Part shown: in pieces, positions 9,298 to 17,646 of the stretch
Layout: every line of letters starts with the position of its first letter
Numbering within the stretch: position 1 is the first letter of the stretch
Source of the DNA: Akkermansia muciniphila
GTDB taxonomy: Bacteria; Verrucomicrobiota; Verrucomicrobiia; Opitutales; UBA953
Direction: 5' to 3'
Assembly (NCBI GenBank): GCA_943331445.1
Contig: CALQLO010000003.1
Coordinates: forward strand, 1-64,000
Length of the DNA: 64,000 nucleotides
Position numbers and translations under genes: made by a program
Notes under the pieces: model-generated
What the model saw: the letters and a program-made list of their open reading frames with translations, nothing else
Database searches by the model: none
What the model was told of the DNA's origin: nothing

Positions 9298-10287
9298 TCA
9301 GCGACTCTGGGCGAGTCGGGCGAGGGCGGCGTCGTTTTCCGAGGGAAGCTGCTTCAAGGCTGCCCCAGCCTGTTCTTGGCCGGCGATAATCTCCGTCAGT
9401 GCCATGCGCTCCCGCAGTTCGCCTAAGTACGCCCGATCGTTGTCCTCGCCCGAGAGTTCATAAATCACCAAGCGCCAGGCATAGGCGGTGGCGAGATTTA
9501 CGACGGTCGTGGTGCCGCTCTCGTAATGCTCGGCGAGCAACTGCATGGCGACGGTGTCGCGCTTCAAGGCGGCTTGCGTGTAGAAGTCTATGGCCAGCCG
9601 AAAGTTCTGCGTGAAGCCTGGATGGCCTTCTTCGTAGGCCTTGCCGAGCAGCCGGAGGGCGGCTGAGTCACCCATCTTGGCGGCGCGCTCAATCTCCAGG
9701 TAACTTTCTTTGCGCAGTTCATTGCGGCGGGCTTGCATCAGTTTGCGGGCGGCCTGAAATTCTTGATCCGTCTCCGGCTTGGTGAGGTTCTGCTGTTTGA
9801 ATTGTTGTTCTAAGTGCGATGCTTCCGCCGCCCGAATCTCGCCGAGTAACCGAATTCCCATCGGCTGGCCTTTCTCCGCCGCTTTCTGCGCCCATTCGCG
9901 CGATTTAGCTTCGTCCTTTGCCGTGCCGATGCCGTTGAAGTAATAGAGCGCAAGGACGGCCATGGCTCGCGGGTGGCGGTTCTCGGCGGCCTTACTCATC
10001 CATTCAAAGGCGACCGCCTGGTCGGGGTTGATTTGTAGGTCGGTGGGTGCGTAGCGGGTATGCCGGAGCGCGTAGATGTATTGGGCCTGGGTGTTCCCGG
10101 CTTTCGCTTCCTCGAGCAGTCGGGCCGGCGGGTCGTCTGCGCGCAGCGTACTCAAGTAGCGGTCGTAGACTTCGCCGGGCACGTGGCGCATCGGTACTTC
10201 CAGTTGATTGGAAGCGTCAAGCAGCAGGATGAAGGTTACTCCGCAGCCGATGAGCAGGGGGCGATGGCGGATGATATGACGGATCAT
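9298..10287 (-). CDS. Membrane-anchored Sel1-like repeat (TPR) protein
   Basis: About 329 residues with an N-terminal signal anchor (HRPLLIGCGVTFILLL after a basic IRHIIRHR stretch) and then Sel1-like helical repeats: AKAGNTQAQYIYALRH, MSKAAENRHPRAMAVLALYYFNGIG, AQKAAEKGQPMGIRLLGEI, AKMGDSAALRLLGKAYEEG, and AALKRDTVAMQLLAEHYESG. Such repeats are usually scaffolds for protein-protein contacts; no catalytic motif is seen. The start at 10287 is preferred because it puts basic residues directly before the hydrophobic segment; an ATG at 10365 would add 26 low-complexity residues. It is the probable first gene of the unit that continues with mfd. Its partner is unknown. Confidence 0.75.
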   Translation of the reverse strand: MIRHIIRHRPLLIGCGVTFILLLDASNQLEVPMRHVPGEVYDRYLSTLRADDPPARLLEEAKAGNTQAQYIYALRHTRYAPTDLQINPDQAVAFEWMSKAAENRHPRAMAVLALYYFNGIGTAKDEAKSREWAQKAAEKGQPMGIRLLGEIRAAEASHLEQQFKQQNLTKPETDQEFQAARKLMQARRNELRKESYLEIERAAKMGDSAALRLLGKAYEEGHPGFTQNFRLAIDFYTQAALKRDTVAMQLLAEHYESGTTTVVNLATAYAWRLVIYELSGEDNDRAYLGELRERMALTEIIAGQEQAGAALKQLPSENDAALARLAQSR

Positions 10288-10398
10288 CGTGGTGCGCCCC
10301 ACGATGGGGCCTGCCGGGCGATTGGCAAGGGGGCAGGGGCTCGCTCCGTAATTGTCATCGCTCATCGGCAGGCTTAATCATCCCTTCACCTGCTTGGT

Positions 10399-10698
10399 AT
10401 GACCCCCTCTGAACTCCTAAAATCGGCCTTGAATGATGCGGTGCCACGCGCCGGGCTCTCACCCGAAGTGAAGACCCTCTGGCTGATTAAGAAAGGGGAT
10501 TGGGATGCAGCCCATCTCATTGCCCAAGACATCGAGACGCCGATGGGCTCCTGGCTGCATGCGTTCCTGCACCTGATCGAGGGCGATCTCGCTAACGCCC
10601 GCTACTGGTTTGTGGAAGCCGGCCGGCCAGTGCGCAAGCCAGCCCAGATTGATGAATTGTGGGAAGAGATTGCCGCCGAAGTGCTCCGTCGGCCGTAA
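10399..10698 (+). CDS. Small conserved protein, function unknown (99 aa)
   Basis: A 99-residue soluble protein with no signal peptide or membrane segment. The core KKGDWDAAHLIAQDIETPMG followed by LHAFLHLIEGDLANARYWF resembles a short family in which an aspartate-tryptophan helix and an EGD-NARYWY helix are conserved, a layout like a single TPR hairpin. I recognise the pattern but no assigned function. It is transcribed alone, divergent from the Sel1-repeat gene and convergent with the 362-residue gene that ends 5 bases beyond it. The clean open frame and motif conservation make it a real gene. Confidence 0.72.
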   Translation: MTPSELLKSALNDAVPRAGLSPEVKTLWLIKKGDWDAAHLIAQDIETPMGSWLHAFLHLIEGDLANARYWFVEAGRPVRKPAQIDELWEEIAAEVLRRP

Positions 10699-10702
10699 CC
10701 GA

Positions 10703-11791
10703 CTAGAAATCAAAGACGTGTTCGACGATCAGCTTGGCGTCGGCCATCCGCTTGAGGGTCGTGTGCAATTCTGCCACCGGTGTGGCGATGGCCCAGCGGC
10801 GGAAGCCGGGCTTGGTTGGAATGGACTGACTGAAGAGGGAAACGGCTTTTCCGGTCGGCTGCCAATCAGCTGGGCCTACGGCGCTAATGAGTATCGCGGT
10901 ACGGTTGCCGGCGATTTCCCGGAAGGCGACGCCTTGGCGGGCGGCCTCGATGGCCAGGGGAGTGAAGGGGCCGTAGCGCGGCCATTCGGCCAGGACGCTG
11001 CCGTCTGGATAGGTCTGCTTGATGGTGACACCTTCCATCTTGCCGACGGGAGCCCGTTCGAGGACGACATAAGTGACCAGCAGTTCTGTGCCGTAGGCGG
11101 TATGGGCGGCTATCTTATTGGCCCACCCGTAGGCGGCCTTGGTGAGTATTTCAGAAGTTAGAAAGAAGCGTCGCTCCAGTTTGCGCAAGGGATGCGCCCC
11201 AAACCAGGGCACATCCCTCCAGAGAATTTTAGCCTGCTTGATGAAATCGAATTCATACCACGGAACGAAATAGATGAAGTCGATATAGTCTTGAGCGAAA
11301 CGGGCGGCAAAGCGGTCCTCCTCGGTGGCAATCGTGCCAGGGCCGATGTCCGTGATTCGTCCAACGACCGCTTCGTAGGCAGCTTTTACGCCGAATTCAA
11401 AAGTCGAGCTGATGTTAATAACCCGAATCGTGGTGTTATACTCATCATAGGGTGGGTAGTTTCCGACCAGTTGGTCGCTCACGGCCGCATAGCATTCCCA
11501 AGCTTGGTGGATGTGGGTGGTGAGCGGAAAGGTTGTGGCGGTCCGCGTGCGCATGGACTCGGCGTACTCGGCGGGACCGAAGACCAAGAACCACTCGGGA
11601 TAGGTTAGGTAGGTCTGGTCCGGGCGGCGGACGTTATCGACTGGAGCGAGGCTTGGGGTGCCGTTGTGCAGCCAATCCTTCGGCACGGGCGCCCGTTCGG
11701 ACGAACGGAAGGTCGTTGGAGGGCGGACGTACCAGAAGCAGGTCGCTGCGACCAGCGCCATGCCCCAGGAGATGATGTAAAGTCGCCGCAT
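10703..11791 (-). CDS. Membrane-anchored protein of unknown function in the FAD-oxidase operon
   Basis: A 362-residue protein with an N-terminal membrane anchor (LYIISWGMALVAATCFWYV); the rest is hydrophilic and presumably periplasmic. Distinctive segments are DQTYLTYPEWFLVFGPAEYA, an aromatic-rich patch QDYIDFIYFVPWYEFDFIKQ, and GANKIAAHTAYGTELLV-like sequence (read WANKIAAHTAYGTELL). I do not recognise a family. It starts 5 bp after the methyltransferase gene, which itself overlaps the oxidase gene, so the three are almost certainly co-transcribed. The acidic/aromatic composition could suit binding of a lipid or membrane substrate, but that is a guess. It is not an obvious enzyme by motif. 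Confidence 0.72.
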   Translation of the reverse strand: MRRLYIISWGMALVAATCFWYVRPPTTFRSSERAPVPKDWLHNGTPSLAPVDNVRRPDQTYLTYPEWFLVFGPAEYAESMRTRTATTFPLTTHIHQAWECYAAVSDQLVGNYPPYDEYNTTIRVINISSTFEFGVKAAYEAVVGRITDIGPGTIATEEDRFAARFAQDYIDFIYFVPWYEFDFIKQAKILWRDVPWFGAHPLRKLERRFFLTSEILTKAAYGWANKIAAHTAYGTELLVTYVVLERAPVGKMEGVTIKQTYPDGSVLAEWPRYGPFTPLAIEAARQGVAFREIAGNRTAILISAVGPADWQPTGKAVSLFSQSIPTKPGFRRWAIATPVAELHTTLKRMADAKLIVEHVFDF

Positions 11792-11796
11792 CGAGC

Positions 11797-12657
11797 TCAG
11801 TTTTTGGTCAGGCGGATCAAGGCGTTATCCGAAGGATCGTTGGGCTGGAAGAGGGCTTTACCCGCCGGAGTGAAGCCATGGGCGGTCAGCATATCGGACC
11901 ACTCTTTGATGGGGCGGAAGCCCTTGAAGTCAGCCGCATCGACTTCCCAGGTGGCACCAAGGCCAAGGTTGAAGACGGTATGCACCAGTGAGACGAAGCT
12001 AGCCATGGCCGGCGTGCGCACGTCGTGGTCGCGTACGATGAGCGTGCCGCCTGGGCGAAGTGTGCGTCGGATGGAATCAATGAACGCTGGCAGTTGGGGG
12101 AGCGGGCAATGATGGAAGCCGATGTAGATGGTCGCCATGTCGAGGCTGGCGTCCGGGATATCAGCGGGCGAGATGGGCTTGTAGTTATCCAGCGGGATGA
12201 ACTGGCCGAGCTTGGATAGCTGACCGCGCTCCATAATGTCGCCAGGGCTGTTGGTCGGGGCGATATCGTTGACGAGGTAGATGGGGCCGTTGAAGCGGAG
12301 ATGTTTGCGGAGCTCGCTGACATAGCGACCGGTGGAACCAATCTCCAGATAGCCTTGGACGGGGCCGCGTTCGCCGAGCAATTCCAGCGTCTCCTTGGTC
12401 AGTTCTTTCTTTTGGGTGCGCAGGGCGGGAAGGGCGTAAGTGAGCACCGAGAGGAACGGCGTGATTTCGGGCAGGCGGCGTTGGACTTCGCGATAGATGG
12501 CCTCGTCGCTATCCAGCTTCCCGCAGACTTCATGAATCAGGTGGTGGAACTTATCCTCTGGGTAGAGGTGGAAGACCACCTGTAGGAAGCGGAAGAAGGC
12601 GTCGCGCGATTCAGTGCGATCGAAGACGGTGTGGAATTCAGAGGCTAGTTTGGTCAT
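11797..12657 (-). CDS. Class I SAM-dependent methyltransferase
   Basis: A 286-residue protein. Residues about 1-95 are an all-helical region (FFRFLQVVFHLYPEDKFHHL...). A Rossmann methyltransferase domain follows: motif I VQGYLEIGSTGRYVSEL, the acidic strand end IYLVNDIAP, motif IV-like SLDMATIYIGFHHCPLP and post-motif IRRTLRPGGTLIVRDHD. The fold and motifs match Methyltransf_11-type enzymes; the substrate cannot be read. It lacks the features of cyclopropane-fatty-acid synthases. It overlaps the upstream oxidase gene by 20 bases and is followed 5 bp later by the membrane-anchored gene, which implies one pathway. Confidence 0.82.
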   Translation of the reverse strand: MTKLASEFHTVFDRTESRDAFFRFLQVVFHLYPEDKFHHLIHEVCGKLDSDEAIYREVQRRLPEITPFLSVLTYALPALRTQKKELTKETLELLGERGPVQGYLEIGSTGRYVSELRKHLRFNGPIYLVNDIAPTNSPGDIMERGQLSKLGQFIPLDNYKPISPADIPDASLDMATIYIGFHHCPLPQLPAFIDSIRRTLRPGGTLIVRDHDVRTPAMASFVSLVHTVFNLGLGATWEVDAADFKGFRPIKEWSDMLTAHGFTPAGKALFQPNDPSDNALIRLTKN

Positions 12658-14392
12658 TTTTGGGAGAGTAATAGGTGTTCCAGAGGACGTGCCGAAGGCG
12701 GTAGTCGGGATCGAGTCGGCGCTTCAATGCGAAGAGTTCGCGGGCGCGCGGATAGGCTCGGTGGAATTGATCGGGCGTCGCATGCGCCTGGTAGGGGAGG
12801 TAGTACGTACCGTTGAGGGCGATGGCGGCCTCGATTAGCTCGCGTGTCCAGACGGCCACGGCGCCGCGCGCGCTGGGGTTGGTGTCTTGTTTGTGATAAA
12901 GGACGAAGGCAAAGACCTCTTCGCGGGCCCAAGATAAGAGCGTGCCGGGGTCGGGTAGGGCGTGCCGGATGGAGACGTTGAGAATCTTGACATGATGGCG
13001 TCGAAGAATCTCCGTCAGGATGTCGGCGTAAGCATCGAAATTACGAACGGGAATAAAGTATTCCTGCAGTACGTAGGTGTCGTCGCGCCGAGATTTTGGC
13101 TCGAGTTCGGCAACGTCGTAGCCGGCCTCATAGTTACGCCAATACACACGGTTGCGAAAGAAGAAGACCGGGTCGAACATGTGTTCACGGCGCCAGTGGC
13201 CGCCCGGGGTCTCGGTATAGGCCCAGATGAAGTAGCGCATGACCGGGTACGCGTCATTCAAGGGCATCAGTCTCGTGGGGGTCGTCGGCTTTCGATCGGT
13301 CTTCCGCCAAGTGACGGAGTTAATCCGCCGATAGTCCGGCGGGTACATGTCGCCGTTGTGCAGTACGGTGAGCGGGTCATCGCGGACTTCCGCCTGGAAA
13401 TGTTTAACGTAGTCGGTCCGCGCCAGCTTACGGTCGGTGCATTCGATGGCGGTGTTGTCGGCGAGATCTAGTTCAACTTCAACGATGATGCCGATAGCGC
13501 CGTAGCCCCCAATCGCGGCGAAGAAAATCTCAGAGTTTTCGGTCCGGCTAGCGCGATGAACGCTGCCGTCCGCCAGCATTACGTCCACCCAGCGAACAGA
13601 AAGCACGGCCGGGCCGAAACCGATATAACGCCCATGGGCATTGACGCTCAAGGCTCCGCCGACGGTGAAGTTGGCGTAGGTCTGCATGATTTTCACGCTA
13701 AGCCCGTGCGGGTCGATGTAGCGTTGAATGTCGCACCAGCGGGCGCCCGCCTGCACGCGGATCCACTTCTGTTCGCGCGAGAAATTGGTGATGGCATTAA
13801 GGCCGCGAAGATCGAGATGCAGGCTGCCGGGGCTGGCGGTCTGGCCGCCCATGCTGAATCGTCCACCGCCGACTGAAATGGGCCCCTTGGACGCGCTTAA
13901 GATTTTACGTAAGGCCTCAAGGGTGGTTGGTCGTTCCACTTTGTCGACGACGACGGGGTGCAGCTGCGTGACTTCGTTAATGACCACACCGCTGCCATCA
14001 GCGGAGGGTTGGCCTTCGTCGTTCTTTAGGTAGTCCTCGGACATACCTCTGGCCGCTCCGTGGTTATTCGTGACGGCCTGACCGCCCTTGACTAGAAGTT
14101 GCCAGCCGAGCCACAGGAGGCCGAGCACCGGAATAAGTATGGCGAGCAGCCACCAGCCGCTCCTTCCGCTGTCGTGGAGGCGTTTGGTTGAGGTTGCGAG
14201 TAAGCACCAGATAAGCAGCGGCGAGAGTAACCACGGCGTTAGCTCGCCGAGAATCTTACCCATGCCTTGATCCAAGAGGTAGAATGCCGCCGCCAGCAGA
14301 AGCAAGCAGTGCAGGTATTGCATCCGGCCAAGCCGACCACGCCGGGTGAAGAGCATGTAGGTAAGCGGAATCTTTTGGGGCAGAGAGAGCAT
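12638..14392 (-). CDS. DUF805 membrane domain fused to a FAD-linked (ALO/VAO-type) oxidase
   Basis: About 584 residues with an unusual two-part architecture. The N-terminal ~115 residues match DUF805: TRRGRLGRMQYLHC, then hydrophobic helices, then the hallmark KRLHDSGRSGWWLL followed by a helix and KGG.xVTNNHG. After a linker there is a FAD_binding_4 domain (PTTLEALRKIL, SVGGGRFSMGGQ, VQAGARWCDIQRYI, ANFTVGGALSVNAHGR, FFAAIGGYGAIGIIVEVEL) and a C-terminal aldonolactone-oxidase-like cap. In covalent-flavin relatives a histidine often sits in the GGGRHS-type loop; here it is Phe, so FAD is probably bound non-covalently. ATG 14392 is chosen as start; an in-frame GTG at 14500 would add 36 residues. 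First gene of the three-gene block. Confidence 0.8.
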   Translation of the reverse strand: MLSLPQKIPLTYMLFTRRGRLGRMQYLHCLLLLAAAFYLLDQGMGKILGELTPWLLSPLLIWCLLATSTKRLHDSGRSGWWLLAILIPVLGLLWLGWQLLVKGGQAVTNNHGAARGMSEDYLKNDEGQPSADGSGVVINEVTQLHPVVVDKVERPTTLEALRKILSASKGPISVGGGRFSMGGQTASPGSLHLDLRGLNAITNFSREQKWIRVQAGARWCDIQRYIDPHGLSVKIMQTYANFTVGGALSVNAHGRYIGFGPAVLSVRWVDVMLADGSVHRASRTENSEIFFAAIGGYGAIGIIVEVELDLADNTAIECTDRKLARTDYVKHFQAEVRDDPLTVLHNGDMYPPDYRRINSVTWRKTDRKPTTPTRLMPLNDAYPVMRYFIWAYTETPGGHWRREHMFDPVFFFRNRVYWRNYEAGYDVAELEPKSRRDDTYVLQEYFIPVRNFDAYADILTEILRRHHVKILNVSIRHALPDPGTLLSWAREEVFAFVLYHKQDTNPSARGAVAVWTRELIEAAIALNGTYYLPYQAHATPDQFHRAYPRARELFALKRRLDPDYRLRHVLWNTYYSPKNDQTSL

Positions 14393-14667
14393 GGACTTCA
14401 GGGTTTGGCGGGGTGGCCAAAGTTCAGGGATGAGATGGTAGGCGGTGGCTTCTTGATTAACACGGTTAATCGGCGACTTATTCTGTTGGGGGGACGGCAC
14501 GACATACCGGCCGCGGCGCTTTCTTGATTATACCTTCTAAACGCACGAAGGGTTAATCGATAAGCATGATGGGGCTTATCAGCCCACCCGATGTAGGCGT
14601 TGGACGTCGTTCCCCTGGACTTGCCTGCGGCGGGTGCCCAGTCATGGTCGAGCCACTCCCTCGCCTT

Positions 14668-15711
14668 ATGCGTCTACTCGCCTGCTTGCTCACTCTTGTC
14701 GCCTTCGCTGAAGATAAGACGCCCGTCCTCGGCCACGGCGGCCTCCGCTATTCGGTCGATTTGAAATGGGCCAAGGCCGACCCGGCGGTCGCCCCGGTGG
14801 TCAACTCGCACGCCTTGGCGGAGGGTAAGGATGGCCGCATCTACCTGGTGACCGACCATCCGAAGAACGACTTCATCGTCTTCGAGAAAGACGGCCGCTA
14901 CGTGCGTTCGATCAGCGCGGGTCTCGGCGGCGGGCACGGGCTCGCCATTTTTGAACAAGATGGGGTGGAGTATCTCGTGCATGTCGACTCCGGCTGGCAC
15001 ATGGCGGCCGAAGGCTGGAACCCGTCCGCGGTCGAAGGGCGTATCACCTTGCTGACGACCGAGGGTAAGGTCGTGCGCAAGTTCCCGACGCCGAAGGAGC
15101 TCGGGTTGAGCGACGGTAAGTTCATGCCATGCGCGGTCGCCTGGACTCCCGCCGGAACTTTACTCATCGCCGATGGTTACGGCTCGAACTTCATCTACGA
15201 GTTCTCGCTTGAGGGGAAACTGCTGAAGAAATGGGGCGGGCCGACGAAGGACGCCGCCAATCTCAGCAACGCTCACGGCATCTCAATCGATACCTCCGAT
15301 CCGCGTGGTCCGCTCGTCTGGGTCCCTTCACGCAGCCAGAACCAGCTCAAGGCGTTCACCTTGGACGGCAAGTATGTCGATACCATCGATCTACCCGGGG
15401 CCTTCGCCGGCCAACTGTGCTTTCGCGGCGACAAGATCTACACGGCCGTGTGCTGGAGCAAGGATGCCAAGGGCAAGCGCCTCGCGCAGTCAGGCTTCCT
15501 GCTCGTTCTGGATCGCGCCACCAAGAAGGTCCTCAGCGCTCCGGGCGGCAACGAACCCAAGTACGTTGACGGCATGTTGCAGCCGCTCACGCAGGCCCAG
15601 CCCGTATTCAAGCACGGCCACGACCTCTTTGTCGATTCAGCCGGCGACATCTACCTCGGCGAATGGAACGCAGACCGTCGCTACCCGTCGAAGCTGACGC
15701 TGGTTAAGTAG
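14668..15711 (+). CDS. Secreted NHL/6-bladed beta-propeller protein
   Basis: A 347-residue protein with a signal peptide (MRLLACLLTLVAFA) at the ATG at 14668; an upstream ATG at 14566 gives no sensible N-terminus. The body is a beta-propeller of NHL type: repeats such as HALAEGKDGRIYLVTDHPKN, CAVAWTPAGTLLIADGYGSN, GISIDTSDPRGPLVWVPSRS and DLFVDSAGDIYLGEWNADRR. Members of this group in the PVC phyla are secreted or periplasmic and mostly uncharacterised, some annotated as peptidylglycine-monooxygenase-like propellers without the catalytic domain. The last ~50 codons are duplicated as an orphan fragment at 17424-17577, evidence that this locus has been rearranged. Confidence 0.85.
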   Translation: MRLLACLLTLVAFAEDKTPVLGHGGLRYSVDLKWAKADPAVAPVVNSHALAEGKDGRIYLVTDHPKNDFIVFEKDGRYVRSISAGLGGGHGLAIFEQDGVEYLVHVDSGWHMAAEGWNPSAVEGRITLLTTEGKVVRKFPTPKELGLSDGKFMPCAVAWTPAGTLLIADGYGSNFIYEFSLEGKLLKKWGGPTKDAANLSNAHGISIDTSDPRGPLVWVPSRSQNQLKAFTLDGKYVDTIDLPGAFAGQLCFRGDKIYTAVCWSKDAKGKRLAQSGFLLVLDRATKKVLSAPGGNEPKYVDGMLQPLTQAQPVFKHGHDLFVDSAGDIYLGEWNADRRYPSKLTLVK

Positions 15712-15775
15712 TCTTAGCCAAGGATGACGGATTTCCTGTCACAACTGAGGTCCTGGCGGCGTCTTATTGGGTGAC

Positions 15776-17230
15776 ATGAACAATGAATCCGTGATGGACG
15801 AAGGTCGGACCCTCGACGCGCTTCTGGTCCGCAAGGCCGCCGCCGGCGATCAACGTGCTTTCGAAGAGCTGGTCGCCTTGCACCAAGGGCTTGCTTGCGC
15901 GGTGGCTTACGCCGCCTGCGGCGATTTTCATCGTAGCGAGGAGCTGGCCCAGGAAGCCTTCATCTCGGCCTGGCGTCATCTCGGCCAACTCAAGGATCCG
16001 ACGGCCTTCCGGTCGTGGCTTTGCGGCATCGTGCGTAACCAGGTGGCTGACGATCAGCGGCGGCGCCAAGGTCAGGACCGTCTCCGCGAGCGGCTGGGGC
16101 CGACCGACGAGGTCGATCCGACGCCGTCGCCGGCGGCGCAGGCCGCCGGGGCCGATGAGGTCGCTTTCGTGCTGCGGCAGCTTCACCTCCTGCCGGAGAT
16201 CTACCGCGAGCCGATGGTGCTGTTCTACCGGTCTGGAGAGTCCGTCGCCTTTGTTGCCCTGCAGTTGGAAATCTCCGAAGACCTCGTACGTCAGCGGTTA
16301 GCCAGGGGGCGAGCCATGCTCACCGGACGGATGGAGCAGGCCTTGGGGGTTGCTTTGCGGGGGTCCGCTCCGAAACCAGGCTTCGCCGCGGGAGTGGTCG
16401 GACTTATTGGCGCAGGCTCCGCACCGATGGCTGTCGGATCGGGTGTTTCGGCCAAGCTAGCCGCGGGAGTCGGGGGCTGGTTCTGGGTGATGGCGTCGGG
16501 ATTCCTTGTCGGCATGAGCATGCTGTACGGCGCCTCGAGGGACTCGGCCATTTCGGACAATGACTGGCATGTCATACGTCGGGCCATTTGGTTGCAGATG
16601 GGGTTGTTCCTCCTGTGCGTACCCATCCTGATCTATTGGGTCATCGTCGTTGCAGGAGCCTCCCGTCCGGCGGTCTTCCTTTTCGGCCTCCTGCTGATGG
16701 GGTTCCTACAGCTGGGCACGATCGCGGGATTGCGCTGGCGGGAGCGAAAACTGCGTGTCGAAGGCTTGGCGGAGTCCGTCGTGGCCAAGGTATGGCGCTT
16801 TGATTACGGGCAGAAAGGGTTCTGGCCTGCCGTGACGGGCTACCTCCTGATACTCGGATCCAGTCCGAACTATTCGTTCTTATTCGTGCACCGGGAGCTG
16901 GCCGTCTCCTTCAAGCTGCTCGTCTTCGGTACGCCGGTCCTATTGGCCCTCATGGCGGGGATCTTAGTCTGCTTCCGCCCAGAACGGTTTCGCCGGATCC
17001 TCATGGGCTTCCTGATTCTCCTGTGCGCGCAATACCTCGGCTTCGTGGGGTTCATGTGGGCGCGATGGGAGGCCGACGGCACCTTGCCTCTACGGGGCGT
17101 GCTGACCGCAATCCAGTCCTTCCATGCCTCCGTCCTGCTGGGCGTCTCTTTGGTGTCTTATCTTTGGTGGCGCTGGGAAGGCTGGGACCATCCGGCGAAG
17201 TGCTCAGCTGATCAGCAGGAGGCGCGGTGA
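15776..17230 (+). CDS. ECF-type sigma factor with a multi-pass membrane C-terminal domain
   Basis: A 484-residue fusion. Residues 1-~190 are an ECF sigma factor: region 2 (AAGDQRAFEELVALHQGLA, EELAQEAFISAWRHL, FRSWLCGIVRNQVAD) and region 4 (QLHLLPEIYREPMVLFY, QLEISEDLVRQRLARGRAML). The remainder contains about seven hydrophobic helices (for example WFWVMASGFLVGMSMLYG, FLLCVPILIYWVIVVAG, VSFKLLVFGTPVLLALMAGI), so the sigma domain is tethered to the inner membrane and probably controlled by that tail in place of a separate anti-sigma factor. ATG 15776 is chosen over a TTG at 15767. The last 9 codons (SADQQEAR and stop) are antisense sequence from a truncated DUF1826-like gene tail, so the native C-terminus has been replaced. 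Confidence 0.84.
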   Translation: MNNESVMDEGRTLDALLVRKAAAGDQRAFEELVALHQGLACAVAYAACGDFHRSEELAQEAFISAWRHLGQLKDPTAFRSWLCGIVRNQVADDQRRRQGQDRLRERLGPTDEVDPTPSPAAQAAGADEVAFVLRQLHLLPEIYREPMVLFYRSGESVAFVALQLEISEDLVRQRLARGRAMLTGRMEQALGVALRGSAPKPGFAAGVVGLIGAGSAPMAVGSGVSAKLAAGVGGWFWVMASGFLVGMSMLYGASRDSAISDNDWHVIRRAIWLQMGLFLLCVPILIYWVIVVAGASRPAVFLFGLLLMGFLQLGTIAGLRWRERKLRVEGLAESVVAKVWRFDYGQKGFWPAVTGYLLILGSSPNYSFLFVHRELAVSFKLLVFGTPVLLALMAGILVCFRPERFRRILMGFLILLCAQYLGFVGFMWARWEADGTLPLRGVLTAIQSFHASVLLGVSLVSYLWWRWEGWDHPAKCSADQQEAR

Positions 17231-17422
17231 GCCGGGGTGGTTTTCTGGCGCGCGGTGAATGCACGGTGGCACTGGGCTGCCGGGCCAGCGGGTCGCGATG
17301 CGCCAGAGCGCGAAGGTGCCAAAGGGATAGGGCATCGCACCGGCCTTCGGGGCGTAGTGCGAGTCGTAGCTGTGCTCGTGCAGGAACTCCGCGAAGCCTT
17401 CGTCATCCGCGCCGCCGTATTC
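17204..17422 (-). pseudogene. Orphan 3' fragment of a DUF1826-like gene
   Basis: Read on the minus strand this gives about 73 codons in frame, from EYGGADDEGFAEFLHEHSYD to SPRLLLIS and a TGA at 17206-17204. It matches the last 73 residues of the intact gene at 19630-20325 with only a handful of substitutions, and the DNA is close to 90% identical by eye. No start or N-terminal two thirds is present: homology stops abruptly at about 17422, where a second gene fragment begins. It overlaps the end of the ECF sigma gene. Read-through translation is unlikely, so it is called a pseudogene relic. Confidence 0.82.
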
Positions 17423-17423
17423 C

Positions 17424-17577
17424 TTCGTATGTGGACGGAAAACTCCAGCCGCTCACGCAGGCCCCGCCCGTCTTCAAACACGGCCACGACCTCTTTGTCG
17501 ATTCCGCCGGCGACATCTACTTAGGCGAATGGAACGCCGATCGCCGTTACCCGTCCAAGTTGACTCTGGTGAAGTAG
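17424..17577 (+). pseudogene. Orphan 3' fragment of the NHL beta-propeller gene
   Basis: The last ~49 codons of a propeller gene, SYVDGKLQPLTQAPPVFKHG through RRYPSKLTLVK and a TAG at 17575-17577. It is a near-copy of the 3' end of the intact gene at 14668-15711 (YVDGMLQPLTQAQPVFKHG...), with mainly synonymous differences. An open frame extends upstream to 17227, but that part is antisense DUF1826-like sequence and gives a meaningless arginine-rich peptide. The fragment abuts the minus-strand DUF1826-like relic at about 17423, N-side to N-side. Confidence 0.82.
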
Positions 17578-17646
17578 GATTCATGCGGCAGAGCTTCAGT
17601 CGTTGATTGCGTTCGCGCCGAGGGTAGATTGCCCCAACCCCATCTC

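Noticed and set aside
17227-17577. 116-codon open frame running through the chimeric scar
   Set aside because: The first half is antisense DUF1826-like sequence (arginine-rich nonsense) and only the end is propeller-derived; no plausible start or function.
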